Assembly (NCBI RefSeq): GCF_003853705.1 | Contig: NZ_QTQI01000008.1 | Location: 1-64,000 of the forward strand | Direction of reading: 5' to 3' | DNA: 64,000 bases | DNA from: Burkholderia sp. Bp8992 | GTDB lineage: Bacteria; Pseudomonadota; Gammaproteobacteria; Burkholderiales; Burkholderiaceae | Part shown: in pieces, positions 24,217 to 33,147 of the stretch | Position numbering within the stretch: the stretch's first letter is position 1 | Layout: each line of letters begins with the position of its first letter | Translations under genes and position numbers: made by a program | The notes under the pieces: generated by a model | The model's input: the letters and a program-made list of their open reading frames with translations, nothing else | What the model was told of the DNA's origin: nothing | Databases searched by the model: none

Positions 24217-25089
24217 TCAGCGAACGCCGGGGATTCGTGCGAGCCCCCTGGATGCACCGGGCAGCTTCTTGTCGACCATCGCGATCAGTTCCGGCCGTGC
24301 GTCCCTCGGATGACCGGAGTGGAACGGCGGCGCGGGATCGTATTCGATCACCAGTTGCGTGAACTCGGCGGCCTGTTGGCCGCGCAGCTTCGCGGCCACG
24401 CGAAGGGCGAAGTCGATGCCCGCCGTCACGCCGCCGCCGCTCATGAAGCGGCCGTTGTCGTCCTCGACGAAGCGCTCGGGAACGGGAATCGCGCCGTATT
24501 CGGACAGCTTGTTGACGAAGGCCCAATGACAGGCACTGCGCTTGCCGTTCAGCACGCCTGTCGCGGCAAGCACGAGCGATCCGTTGCACACCGACGTGAC
24601 GTGTTTCGCGCTTTGTGCCAGGCGCCGGATCTGCGCCTGATACGCGGGTTGCATCGGCACGCTGAGATCGGATCCGCCGGGAACGAGAATCACGTCCGTC
24701 TTCTCGATATCGGCCAGCCGTTCGGTATTGCCATACACGACGCCGAATTCGAGCTTGACGTTGCCGCCGTTGAGGCTCGCGTAGCGAACGTTCGTATTCG
24801 GCAGCCGATGGAAAATCTCGCTCGGGCCCGCGAAGTCGAGCAGCGTCCCCCCGTCGTAATTGACGATCAGGATATCGAGCGGGTCGCTCGGTGCAAGCAT
24901 GCCGTCGCTGCCCGCCTGTGCGAGCGCAGGCGTGGCGTGCCCGAGCAAGGCGCCGCCGCCCAGCACGGCGCCGAGCGTGGCGACGCTGCCCAGCTTGAGT
25001 ACATCGCGGCGCGAACGTCCGGCCCGCGTGAGTTGCTTGATGGAAGCATCGTTATCGCTACTGTCGGTCAAGATGATTTCTCCTTGCAT
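24217..25089 (-). CDS. DJ-1/PfpI-family protein with TAT signal
   Basis: 290 residues. The N-terminus carries a twin-arginine motif (SRRDVLKLG, Arg27-Arg28), a hydrophobic stretch and an ATPALA cleavage site near residue 57, so it should be exported folded to the periplasm. The mature part is a DJ-1 domain: LDILIVNYDGGTLLDFAGP, VILVPGGSD and VTSVCNGSLVLAATG with C168 as the nucleophile. Intracellular DJ-1 relatives are common, TAT-exported ones are less so. Probably an amidase-like or isonitrile-hydratase-like hydrolase. The operon partner downstream is the secreted NTF2-like protein. Confidence 0.85.
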   Translation of the reverse strand: MQGEIILTDSSDNDASIKQLTRAGRSRRDVLKLGSVATLGAVLGGGALLGHATPALAQAGSDGMLAPSDPLDILIVNYDGGTLLDFAGPSEIFHRLPNTNVRYASLNGGNVKLEFGVVYGNTERLADIEKTDVILVPGGSDLSVPMQPAYQAQIRRLAQSAKHVTSVCNGSLVLAATGVLNGKRSACHWAFVNKLSEYGAIPVPERFVEDDNGRFMSGGGVTAGIDFALRVAAKLRGQQAAEFTQLVIEYDPAPPFHSGHPRDARPELIAMVDKKLPGASRGLARIPGVR

Positions 25090-25224
25090 TGCGGCCCTCT
25101 CTGCGAGCGCAACCAGGCAGGGCCGGATTGAACAACCGCCACGACGAAAGCCGCGGCGGACGTGAGATCAGGGTGTGGATGAGCCGCGATGACGTGTCGG
25201 GCTCCGGAATCGCGCGCTGCCGGC

Positions 25225-25971
25225 TTATAGCTGCGACGCGCCGCCATCGACGACCAGTTCGGTGCCGACGACGTAGGAGGATTCGTCGCTGGCGAGATAG
25301 AGGGCCGCGTTGGCGATGTCCTCGGCCTTGCCCATGCGGCCGACCGGAATCGATTCGGCGAACTCGGCCTTGCGGTCGCGAACCCATTCGTCCGGCATGC
25401 CCCATCTGGAGAGCAGCGGCGTGTCGATCGCACCGGGGGCGATCGCGTTGAAGCGGATTTTCCGGTCGAGAAACTCGTAGGACCAGCTGCGGGCCAGCGA
25501 TCGCACGGCAGCCTTCGCCGCTGCGGTCAACGAGATGCCGTGCTTGCCGGTCTGTGCGACGAACGAGGTATTGAGGATGACGGACGAACCTTCCCGCAAG
25601 TCCGGCAGCACTGCCTGGAGCGTAAACACCACACCCTTGACGTTGATGTCCATGATCTCGTCGTAGAGCGCATCGTCGATGTCGTCGACCGCGGACGGAT
25701 ATGCCCAGCCGGCGTTGGCGAACACGATATCCAGGCCGCCGAACCGCTCCTTGACCTCGGCGGCAATCGCCCGCATGTCGGCGGGCGAACGGACGTCACC
25801 CTTGAGTACGATCGCGTTCTCGCCGAGTTCGGCCTTCACGCGCTCGAATACGGCCTCGTCGCGGCCGGTCACTGCTACGCGGGCGCCCTCCGCGACGAAC
25901 AACTTCGCGGTCGCGAGACCGATGCCGCTGGTGCCGCCCGTGATCAACGCTGATTTGTTCCTGAGCCTCAT
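25225..25971 (-). CDS. Classical SDR-family oxidoreductase
   Basis: 248 residues; the start at 25971 has AAGGAACGGAAG upstream. SALITGGTSGIGLATAKLF, the cofactor loop, is followed by FANAGWA instead of the usual NNAG. ILNTSFVAQ supplies the catalytic Ser-like position; YxxxK is replaced here, since SLTAAAKAAVRSLA shows Lys but no obvious Tyr four residues before it. The missing tyrosine may indicate a divergent or inactive member. PIxVGRMGKAEDIANAALYLASD is a typical SDR C-terminal stretch. The substrate is unknown. Confidence 0.8.
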   Translation of the reverse strand: MRLRNKSALITGGTSGIGLATAKLFVAEGARVAVTGRDEAVFERVKAELGENAIVLKGDVRSPADMRAIAAEVKERFGGLDIVFANAGWAYPSAVDDIDDALYDEIMDINVKGVVFTLQAVLPDLREGSSVILNTSFVAQTGKHGISLTAAAKAAVRSLARSWSYEFLDRKIRFNAIAPGAIDTPLLSRWGMPDEWVRDRKAEFAESIPVGRMGKAEDIANAALYLASDESSYVVGTELVVDGGASQL

Positions 25972-26178
25972 CTTCCGTTCCTTTTCATGTCGTGACGGAT
26001 CAGGCCGAAAGCTCGAAACGCCCTCGCGTTTGCGCGCTGTCCACGGCTTGATCTTCCACTGAAGTATGGAACGCGAGGCAAATGGCTCAAAGGTCGTATA
26101 ACCCTCGAAAAACGTCATGCGATACGAACGGCGAGCGCACCGGCATGCTTTATCGACAAACGGCGCCGCGCGAGGCCG

Positions 26179-27075
26179 CTATACGGTTTTCCCCGACAGC
26201 CCGTGCATCGGCCGCCGCAACGCGGCGTCGAACGGATTGGTACGCGGCCCGATCGCGTCGGCCTGGCGCCGCAGCAGCTCGACGACCATCGGCATCCGGT
26301 CGTCGCCGAGGCGCGATGCGAGCGTGCCGACGCTCAAGGCGCCGACCGGGTAGCCGGTGCGATCGAGGATCGGCACCGCGACGCCGGCCATCCCGTCGAG
26401 CACGCCGCTGTTGCGGCCCGCGTAGCCGAGCTGTCGCACGCGTTCGATCTCGGTACGCAGGTACACCTCGTCCAGTACGCCGTAGCCGCGAATGCGCGGC
26501 ACGTTGAAGCGGATCACTTCCTCGCGCTCGGCTTCGGGCAGGAATGCGAGGATCGCGAGGCTGCCCTGCCCGACGCCGAGCGCGATGCGTCCACCGATGT
26601 CGCCGGTAAACGAACGGATCGGAAACGGCCCTTCGCACAGGTCGAGACACACGGCGTCGAAGCCGCTCTTCACGAGCAGGAAGATCGTCTCGCCGAGGCT
26701 CGCGCACAGCCGCAGCAGCGCAGGACGGCACAGCGTGCGCATGCTGCTCGGGTTGCCGGCCTGCGCGGCGAGCGCGAAGAAGTCGACACTCAGCCGGTAC
26801 AGCTTCGACTGCTCGTCCTGTTCGACCATCCCTTCGGCGATCAGCGATTGCAGGATCCGGTGCACGGTGCCCTGCGTGAGACCGACGGCCTTCGCGAGAT
26901 GCGTGACGCGCACGCCGTCCTGCTGCATGCCGGCCAGCGCGCGCAGGATCGCGAACGCGCGCTGCAGCATGCCGGTGCCCGGTGCGCCGGCCGCATCGGC
27001 CGGGTCGACGGCGTCCTCGCCCGGGCGCGATGCGCGTGCAGCCGACGACGTTCCGGTCGAATGAGGTTCCTGCAT
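26179..27075 (-). CDS. IclR-family transcriptional regulator
   Basis: 298 residues. The start at 27075 has GAGGAGAG upstream. The N-terminal winged helix (about 35-95) contains MLQRAFAILRALAGMQQDGVRVTHLAKAVGLTQGTVHRILQSL, and the effector domain includes SLGETIFLLVKSGFDAVCLD. Divergent from the ABC transporter/dehydrogenase operon beginning at 27369, with an inverted repeat of IclR type in between, so it is the likely regulator of that operon. The effector is presumably the imported substrate or a breakdown product. Confidence 0.9.
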   Translation of the reverse strand: MQEPHSTGTSSAARASRPGEDAVDPADAAGAPGTGMLQRAFAILRALAGMQQDGVRVTHLAKAVGLTQGTVHRILQSLIAEGMVEQDEQSKLYRLSVDFFALAAQAGNPSSMRTLCRPALLRLCASLGETIFLLVKSGFDAVCLDLCEGPFPIRSFTGDIGGRIALGVGQGSLAILAFLPEAEREEVIRFNVPRIRGYGVLDEVYLRTEIERVRQLGYAGRNSGVLDGMAGVAVPILDRTGYPVGALSVGTLASRLGDDRMPMVVELLRRQADAIGPRTNPFDAALRRPMHGLSGKTV

Positions 27076-27249
27076 GCCGGCTCTCCTCGATGATTTCGTT
27101 GAACGGAATACGGTAGCCGCCATTGTCGCCCCGCCGATATTCCCGCGGCATCCGGGTGTGCACGGGATTGACGCGTCCGTTTCGCGGCCGTGGCGCCCCT
27201 CATCCAATGGAACGATTCGCACGAGACATCCCCATCCATTCCGATCACC

Positions 27250-27268
27250 GGAATTTTTTAGAAATTCC
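27250..27268. promoter_or_regulatory. Candidate IclR operator
   Basis: GGAATTTTTTAGAAATTCC is an inverted repeat with GGAATTT and AAATTCC arms and a 5-base centre. It is flanked by two direct CCGATCA copies (27241-27247 and 27271-27277). It lies about 100 bases before the ABC operon start and 175 bases before the IclR start. IclR-family proteins often bind AT-rich GGAAnnnTTCC-type palindromes. Confidence 0.55.
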
Positions 27269-27368
27269 TCCCGATCAGCAGAATTCGAAATTGACGCTCC
27301 GAAATATGGCTGGCTAGAGTCCGCCACATCGGTACACCGGCCACGCGGTGTGCGAACCGGAGCTTCCC

Positions 27369-28451
27369 ATGTCGTTTCTCACGCTTACGGATCTGACGAA
27401 AACCTTCGGCGAGCTCACCGCCGTCGCCGACGTCAACCTGTCGGTCGAACAAGGCGAATTCGTGTCGCTGCTCGGGCCGTCCGGCTGCGGCAAGACCACC
27501 ACGCTGCAGATGATCGCGGGCTTCGTCGACGTCACGCGCGGCCGCATCGCGCTCGACGGGCAGGACATCACGCACCTGAAGCCGAACCGGCGCGGGCTCG
27601 GCATCGTGTTCCAGAGCTATGCGCTGTTTCCGCACATGAGCGTCGCCGAGAACGTCGGCTTCGGCCTCGACATGCGCGGTGTCGACAAGGCCGAGCGCGC
27701 CGAGCGCATCCGCGCGGCGCTCGCGCTCGTTCGTCTCGACACGCTCGCGCACCGCTTCCCGCGCGAGCTGTCGGGCGGCCAGCGGCAGCGCGTGGCGATC
27801 GCGCGCGCGGTCGTGATCGAGCCGCCGGTACTGCTGCTCGACGAACCGATGTCGAACCTCGACGCGAAGCTGCGCGAGGACATGCAGTTCGAGCTGCGCG
27901 CGATCCAGCGCAAGATCGGCACGACGACGATCATGGTCACGCACGATCAGTCGGAAGCGCTGTCGATCAGCGACCGCGTGGTCGTGATGGAAGCCGGTCG
28001 CATCACGCAGACCGATACGCCGTACCGCGCATACGAGCGCCCCGAAAACCACTTCGTGTCGCAGTTCATCGGCAAGGCGAACCTGCTGCCCGGCACGATC
28101 GTCGCGCACGACGGCGACGCCATGCGCATCGACCTCGGGCACGACCTCGCCGAGACGGGGCGCACCGCGCACCTGCCGCCGCGCGAACGCGACCTGCACG
28201 TCGGCGATGCGGTGTCGGTGTGCATCCGTCCCGAGAAGCTGCGGCTGTGCGCGCCCGATGCCGGCCGCTTCGCCGCGACCGTCACGAGCCGCTTCTTTCT
28301 CGGCAGCCAGTGGCTGTACCGCGTCGACAGCGCGCTCGGCGAAGTGCTCGTGTGCTGCCAGAACGAAGGTGCTGAGCCGCTGGCGGAAGGCGCGCCGGTC
28401 GGGATCGACTGGCACAGCGACGCGGTGCGCGTGATGCGCCGGGAGGCCTGA
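27369..28451 (+). CDS. PotA-type ABC transporter ATP-binding protein
   Basis: 360 residues. Walker A GPSGCGKTT (36-44), Q-loop FQSYALFPH, signature LSGGQ (134-138), Walker B LLLDEP (155-160), D-loop and H192 in VTHDQSEAL are all intact. The C-terminal ~80 residues carry a TOBE-type domain of polyamine/iron(III) transporters. It powers uptake through the two permeases that follow. The chosen ATG at 27369 follows CCGGAG. First gene of the plus-strand operon, controlled in all likelihood by the divergent IclR gene. Confidence 0.95.
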   Translation: MSFLTLTDLTKTFGELTAVADVNLSVEQGEFVSLLGPSGCGKTTTLQMIAGFVDVTRGRIALDGQDITHLKPNRRGLGIVFQSYALFPHMSVAENVGFGLDMRGVDKAERAERIRAALALVRLDTLAHRFPRELSGGQRQRVAIARAVVIEPPVLLLDEPMSNLDAKLREDMQFELRAIQRKIGTTTIMVTHDQSEALSISDRVVVMEAGRITQTDTPYRAYERPENHFVSQFIGKANLLPGTIVAHDGDAMRIDLGHDLAETGRTAHLPPRERDLHVGDAVSVCIRPEKLRLCAPDAGRFAATVTSRFFLGSQWLYRVDSALGEVLVCCQNEGAEPLAEGAPVGIDWHSDAVRVMRREA

Positions 28452-29435
28452 ATGGGACAGCCTACCCGTCCGCTCCCGACTGACGGCGCGCCGGCCGCGC
28501 TCGCGCAGTCGGCCGCGGTGTCAAACGACGCCCTGCCGGCACGCGCCGCCGCCGCGCACCCGATGCGCGCGACGTGGCGCGCGCATGCGCCGCTGTGGCT
28601 GATGTGCGCGCCCGCGTTCGCGCTGTTCGCCGCGCTCGTGCTCGTGCCGCTCGCGATGACGTTCGTGCTGACGTTCTACCGCTTCGATCCGGCCACCGGC
28701 CCGGTCGCCGCGTTCCAGTTCGGCAACTACGCGGAAGTGCTCGGCTCGTCGTACTTCCACACGATCTTCGCGCGCACGTTCGGCATCGCCGCCCTGACGA
28801 CCGCGATCTGCGTCGCGATCGGCACGCCGGAGGCGTACGTGCTGTCGAAAATGCGCGACCCGTGGCGCTCGCTGTTCCTGCTCGCGATCCTCGCGCCGCT
28901 GCTGGTGTCGGTCGTCGTGCGCGCGTTCGGCTGGAGCATGCTGCTGAACACGAGCGGGCTCGTGAACCAGGCGCTCGGGCTCGCCCGCCTCGGGCCGTAC
29001 AAGCTCGAATACACGACCTTCGCGATCGTGATCGCACTGGTGCACGTCATGCTGCCGTTCATGGTGATCCCCGTGTGGACCGCGCTGCAGCGGCTCGATC
29101 CGCAGACCGAGCACGCGGCGCTGTCGCTCGGCGCGTCGCCGTTCACGACGCTGCGCCGCATCGTGCTGCCGCAACTGATGCCGGGCGTGCTGTCGGGCAG
29201 CCTGATGGTGTTCGGGCTGTCGGCGAGCGCGTTCGCGATTCCGGGCCTGCTCGGCGGACGCCGGCTGAAGGTCGCCGCCACGGCCGTCTACGACGAATTC
29301 CTCGGCTCGCTGAACTGGCCGCTCGGCGCGACGATCGCAGTGCTGCTGCTGGTCGCGAACCTCGTCGTGATGCTCACTTACTACCGCGTGCTCGAACGCC
29401 GCTACGCGCGCAGCCTCGGAGGCGCATCGCGATGA
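28452..29435 (+). CDS. PotB-type ABC transporter permease
   Basis: 327 residues, starting directly after the ATPase stop. Six hydrophobic helices are predicted, and the cytoplasmic EAA loop reads EHAALSLGASPFTTLRRIVLPQLMPG, which contacts the ATPase. The N-terminal ~45 residues are a hydrophilic, Ala/Pro-rich extension. A polyamine- or opine-type transporter subunit. The stop overlaps the next start by ATGA at 29432-29435. Confidence 0.95.
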   Translation: MGQPTRPLPTDGAPAALAQSAAVSNDALPARAAAAHPMRATWRAHAPLWLMCAPAFALFAALVLVPLAMTFVLTFYRFDPATGPVAAFQFGNYAEVLGSSYFHTIFARTFGIAALTTAICVAIGTPEAYVLSKMRDPWRSLFLLAILAPLLVSVVVRAFGWSMLLNTSGLVNQALGLARLGPYKLEYTTFAIVIALVHVMLPFMVIPVWTALQRLDPQTEHAALSLGASPFTTLRRIVLPQLMPGVLSGSLMVFGLSASAFAIPGLLGGRRLKVAATAVYDEFLGSLNWPLGATIAVLLLVANLVVMLTYYRVLERRYARSLGGASR

Positions 29436-30226
29436 GAAAGAACGGCCCCTTCGCCCTCGCCTTCCACACGCTCGTGATCCTGTTCGTGCTCGCGCCGCTC
29501 GTGATCGTCGTGCTCGTCGCGTTCACGCCGGACGAAACGCTGACGCTGCCGACCCGCGGGCTGTCGCTGCGCTGGTTCCGCGCGATCCTCGACTATCCCG
29601 ACTTCGTCACCGCGTTCTTCAACAGCGTGAAGCTCGCGTTCGCGTCGGCGACGCTGTCGCTCGCGATCGCACTGCCCGCAGGCCTCGCCATCGGCCGCGC
29701 GACGTTTCCCGGCCGCGCGTTCCTGAACGGGCTGCTGCTGTCACCGCTCGTGATTCCCGGCCTCGTGCTCGGCATCGCGCTGCTGCGCTTCTTCGCGCTG
29801 ATCGGCGCGACCGGCTCGTTCGCGTGGCTCGTGCTCGCGCACATGATCGTCATCACGCCGTTCGTGATGCGACTCGTGCTCGCGTCCGTCGCGGGCCTCG
29901 ACCGCAGCATCGAGCAGGCCGCGTGCTCGCTCGGCGCGGACCCGTGGACGACTTTCCGCCGCATCACGCTGCCGATGATCGTGCCCGGCATCACGGGCGG
30001 CTGGCTGCTCGCGTTCATCAACAGCTTCGACGAACTGACGATGTCGATCTTCGTCACGTCGCCGCAGACGGTCACGCTGCCCGTGCGCATGTACATGTAC
30101 GCGACCGAATCGATCGACCCGATGATGGCGTCGGTGTCGGCGCTCGTCATCTTCATCACCGCCGGCGCGATGCTGCTGCTCGATCGCGTGTACGGCCTGA
30201 ACCGCATCCTGATCGGCCAACACTGA
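29432..30226 (+). CDS. PotC-type ABC transporter permease
   Basis: 264 residues. Overlaps the preceding gene through ATGA. Six helices and an EAA loop, QAACSLGADPWTTFRRITLPMIVPG, mark it as the second membrane subunit. The C-terminal helices end in LDRVYGLNRILIG. It forms the import channel with the PotB-type permease. Its stop overlaps the start of the ferredoxin-like gene by one base. Confidence 0.95.
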   Translation: MRKNGPFALAFHTLVILFVLAPLVIVVLVAFTPDETLTLPTRGLSLRWFRAILDYPDFVTAFFNSVKLAFASATLSLAIALPAGLAIGRATFPGRAFLNGLLLSPLVIPGLVLGIALLRFFALIGATGSFAWLVLAHMIVITPFVMRLVLASVAGLDRSIEQAACSLGADPWTTFRRITLPMIVPGITGGWLLAFINSFDELTMSIFVTSPQTVTLPVRMYMYATESIDPMMASVSALVIFITAGAMLLLDRVYGLNRILIGQH

Positions 30227-30573
30227 TGACGACTTCCGTTTCCCGTTCCACCGGCATCGCGGACGACGGCGCGCAGTTCGTGCGCGTCGCCGAACGCGAG
30301 CGCGCCGCCGTCGCGTTCGTGCTGGACGGCCGCCCCGCGCAGGCGCTCGCCGGCGACACCGTGCTCACCGCGATTCTCGTCGCGCAGCGCCGCGTGCGCG
30401 TCAGCGAATTCAGCGGCCAGCCGCGCGCGGGCTTCTGCCTGATCGGCGCGTGCCAGGACTGCTGGGTGCGCACCGAGGCCGGTGCACGCGTACGCGCATG
30501 CTCGACACCGATCGTCGAAGGCATGCGGATTCTCACGGCCGTCCCGCCGGCCGCGACCGGAGACGCAGCGTGA
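30226..30573 (+). CDS. [2Fe-2S] small subunit of an HcnA/opine-oxidase-type dehydrogenase
   Basis: 115 residues. A CLIGACQDC cluster with C71, C76 and C79, plus C92, forms a plant-type [2Fe-2S] site in a fold of about 90 residues, as in HcnA, the gamma subunit of D-hydroxyproline dehydrogenase, and the small opine-oxidase subunits. It passes electrons between the flavin subunits. Translation overlaps with the permease before and the FAD subunit after. The N-terminal ~18 residues are an extension that looks disordered. Confidence 0.85.
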   Translation: MTTSVSRSTGIADDGAQFVRVAERERAAVAFVLDGRPAQALAGDTVLTAILVAQRRVRVSEFSGQPRAGFCLIGACQDCWVRTEAGARVRACSTPIVEGMRILTAVPPAATGDAA

Positions 30574-32003
30574 GCGCCGTACCGCAACCGGTGATCGTCG
30601 GCGCCGGCCCTGCCGGCGTGCGCGCGGCCGAAGCGCTGGTCGACGCCGGGCTGCGCCCGGTCGTGATCGACGAGAATGCGCGCTGGGGCGGTCAAATCTA
30701 CCGGCAACCGCCGGCCGACGGCGCATTCGCGCGCAGCAAGCGCACGCTGTACGGCTTCGAGGCCGCGAAGGCCGATGCCGTGCACGGGACGATGGCCGCG
30801 CTGCTGCCGCATGTCGACTACCGGCCGAATACGCTCGCGTGGTCATGCGGCGCTGGCCGCGTCGACACGCTGCAAGATGGCCGCGAAGTGACGGTGCCGT
30901 ACTCGCACCTGATCATCGCGAGCGGCGCGACCGACCGCCTGCTGCCCGTGCCGGGCTGGACGCTCGCGGGCGTCTACACGCTCGGCGGCGCGCAGGTCGC
31001 GCTGAAAGCGCAGGGCTGCGCGATCGGCCGGCGCATCGTGTTCGCGGGCACGGGCCCGCTGCTCTATCTCGTCGCCTACCAGTATGCGAAGGCCGGCGCG
31101 CAGGTCGCGGCCGTGCTCGATACGAGCCCGCTGCGCCGCCAGGCCGCTGCCACGCCAGCGCTGCTGCGCGTGCCGTCGACCTTCGCGAAGGGGCTCTATT
31201 ACCTCGGCTGGCTGCGCACGCATGGCGTCGCAATCGAAACGGGCGTCACGCTCGAGCGCGTGCTCGGCGACCAGCACGTGACGGGGATCGCATGGCGCGT
31301 CGCCGGTAACGGCGCAGCGTCGCGCCTGCTCGACTGCGACGCGCTCGGCCTCGGCTTCGGCCTGCGCTCCGAAACGCAGCTCGCCGATCTCGCCGGCTGC
31401 CGGTTCGGGTTCGACCCGCTCAATCGCGCGTGGCTGCCCGAGCGCGACGCGGCAGGCCGCACGTCGGTGCGCGGCGTTTACGTCGCGGGCGACGGCGCGG
31501 GCATCGCAGGCGCCGACGCGGCCGAAGCATCGGGCCGGCGCGCAGCGCTCGCGTTGCTCGACGACGCCTGCATCGCGTCGCCCGCGCCGTCCGGCAAACC
31601 CGATGCGGCGACGCTCGAACGTACGCTCGCGCGCATCGGCGCATTCCGCGCGGGCCTCGAAGCGGCGTTCGCGCCGCCGGTCGAGCTGGCCGCACGCTGC
31701 CCCGACGACACGATCGTGTGCCGCTGCGAAGAAATCGACGCGGGCACGTTGCGTCGTTGCGTCCGCGATGGTGCGGCGACCGAGCTGAACCGGCTGAAGG
31801 CGTTGACGCGCGTCGGAATGGGCCGCTGCCAGGGCCGCATGTGCGGCGACGCGGCCGCACTCGTGCTGGCCGCCGCAACCGGCCGCCCGCTCGCCGATAT
31901 CGGCCGGTTGCGTGCGCAACCGCCCGTGAAGCCGTTCCCGATCTCGGCCGCGCTCGCGGGCGACGAGGTCGCGGCGATTCCCGACGAGGCGCGCGATGAA
32001 TGA
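30570..32003 (+). CDS. FAD/NAD(P)-type alpha subunit with C-terminal [2Fe-2S] domain (HcnB/OoxA-like)
   Basis: 477 residues. The GTG start overlaps the previous stop (GTGA). GAGPAG (11-16) is the FAD loop, and an internal FAGTGPLLYLVAY segment is the second Rossmann motif of the glutathione-reductase-like fold. The C-terminal part carries C384, C386, C420 and C425 (C-x-C-x33-C-x4-C), a BFD-like [2Fe-2S] site as in OoxA/HcnB. It forms the electron-transfer core with the small subunit and the DadA-like subunit. It is either an opine/N-alkyl amino-acid oxidase or an HCN-synthase relative. The transporter context favours catabolism. Confidence 0.85.
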   Translation: MSAVPQPVIVGAGPAGVRAAEALVDAGLRPVVIDENARWGGQIYRQPPADGAFARSKRTLYGFEAAKADAVHGTMAALLPHVDYRPNTLAWSCGAGRVDTLQDGREVTVPYSHLIIASGATDRLLPVPGWTLAGVYTLGGAQVALKAQGCAIGRRIVFAGTGPLLYLVAYQYAKAGAQVAAVLDTSPLRRQAAATPALLRVPSTFAKGLYYLGWLRTHGVAIETGVTLERVLGDQHVTGIAWRVAGNGAASRLLDCDALGLGFGLRSETQLADLAGCRFGFDPLNRAWLPERDAAGRTSVRGVYVAGDGAGIAGADAAEASGRRAALALLDDACIASPAPSGKPDAATLERTLARIGAFRAGLEAAFAPPVELAARCPDDTIVCRCEEIDAGTLRRCVRDGAATELNRLKALTRVGMGRCQGRMCGDAAALVLAAATGRPLADIGRLRAQPPVKPFPISAALAGDEVAAIPDEARDE

Positions 32004-33147
32004 GATCCGGCATTACGACGTCGCGATCGTCGGCGGCGGCCTCGTCGGCGCATCGGCCGCCCTCGCGCTGGCGCGGCGCGGCTTGCGCACCGGCCTGTTC
32101 GAACGGCGCGACTGCGGTGCGCAGGCGAGCGGCGTGAACTACGGCGGCGTGCGCTGCCAGGGCCGGCCGGCCGAGCAGCTGCCGCTCGCGCTGCGTGCGC
32201 GGCGCATCTGGGACCGCCTGCCCGAACTGATCGGCATCGACGGCGAATTCGTCGTGTCGGGCCACCTGCGGCTCGCGCGCAGCGACGCCGATCTCGACGC
32301 GCTCGACGCTTACGCGACGCTCGCCGGCGAACACGGCCTGCCGCTAAAGGTGATGCGCGGCGATGCGTTCCGGCGCCGCTACCCGTGGCTCGGCCGCGCG
32401 GCGCTCGGCGGCTCGCTGTGCGAGACCGACGGGCACGCCAACCCGCGCCTCGTGTCGCCCGCGTTCGCGCGCGCGGCCCGCGCGGCGGGCGCGGACGTGT
32501 TCGAGCACACGCCCGTCGACGACGTTCACCACGATGGTGCGCGCTTTCACTTTCAGGCAGGCGGCCGCGCCTGCACCGCGACGTGGCTGATCAACTCGGC
32601 CGGCGCGTGGGCGAACACGATCGCCGAACGCTTCGGCGAAGCCGTGCCGATGGAGCCGATCTACCCGAACATGTGGGTGACTGAACCGCTGCCGCCGTTC
32701 ATCACGCACAACCTCGGCGTGTACGGCGGCGGCGTGTACGCACGGCAGGTTGCGCGCGGCAACTGCGTGATCGGCGGCGGCCGTGGCCATGGCGACGGCG
32801 AATTCGGCCAGCCGTCGGTCGATACGACGCGCGCGGTAATGCGCGACGCGTGCACGCTGCTGCCCGCGCTGCGCGATGCGCTGCTGATCCGCACGTGGAG
32901 CGGCGTCGAAGGCTGCACGCCCGACCACAACCCGATCATCGGCGCGAGCCGCACGACGCCGCGCCTGCTGCATGCGTTCGGTTTTTCCGGCGGCGGCTTC
33001 CTGCTCGCGCCGGGCGTCGGCGACGTGCTCGCCGATCTCGTCACGACCGGCGAAACCGCCACGCCACTCGATGCATTCTCGATCGGCCGCTTCGCCCGCG
33101 AAGCCGCGCCGACCGCCCCTTTCCGTCAAGAGGAGACCCACAGATGA
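31996..33147 (+). CDS. FAD-dependent amine/amino-acid dehydrogenase, catalytic beta subunit (HcnC/OoxB/DadA-like)
   Basis: 383 residues, ATG start overlapping the previous stop by 8 bases. GGGLVGASAALALARRG (13-29) is the FAD-binding loop of the glycine oxidase/DadA family; SGVNYGGVRCQG and the C-terminal SGVEGCTPDHNPIIGAS and GFSGGGFLLAPGVGDVLADL are typical of the same fold. This subunit should oxidise the amine substrate. Its own start sits within an extremely compact operon. The following SBP start overlaps its stop by ATGA. Confidence 0.85.
   Translation: MNEIRHYDVAIVGGGLVGASAALALARRGLRTGLFERRDCGAQASGVNYGGVRCQGRPAEQLPLALRARRIWDRLPELIGIDGEFVVSGHLRLARSDADLDALDAYATLAGEHGLPLKVMRGDAFRRRYPWLGRAALGGSLCETDGHANPRLVSPAFARAARAAGADVFEHTPVDDVHHDGARFHFQAGGRACTATWLINSAGAWANTIAERFGEAVPMEPIYPNMWVTEPLPPFITHNLGVYGGGVYARQVARGNCVIGGGRGHGDGEFGQPSVDTTRAVMRDACTLLPALRDALLIRTWSGVEGCTPDHNPIIGASRTTPRLLHAFGFSGGGFLLAPGVGDVLADLVTTGETATPLDAFSIGRFAREAAPTAPFRQEETHR

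Noticed and set aside
30226-33147. Hydrogen cyanide synthase (hcnABC)
   Set aside because: The subunit types match, but the genes are embedded between polyamine-type transporter genes under an IclR regulator, which argues for uptake and oxidation of an external substrate. HcnABC remains a secondary possibility.
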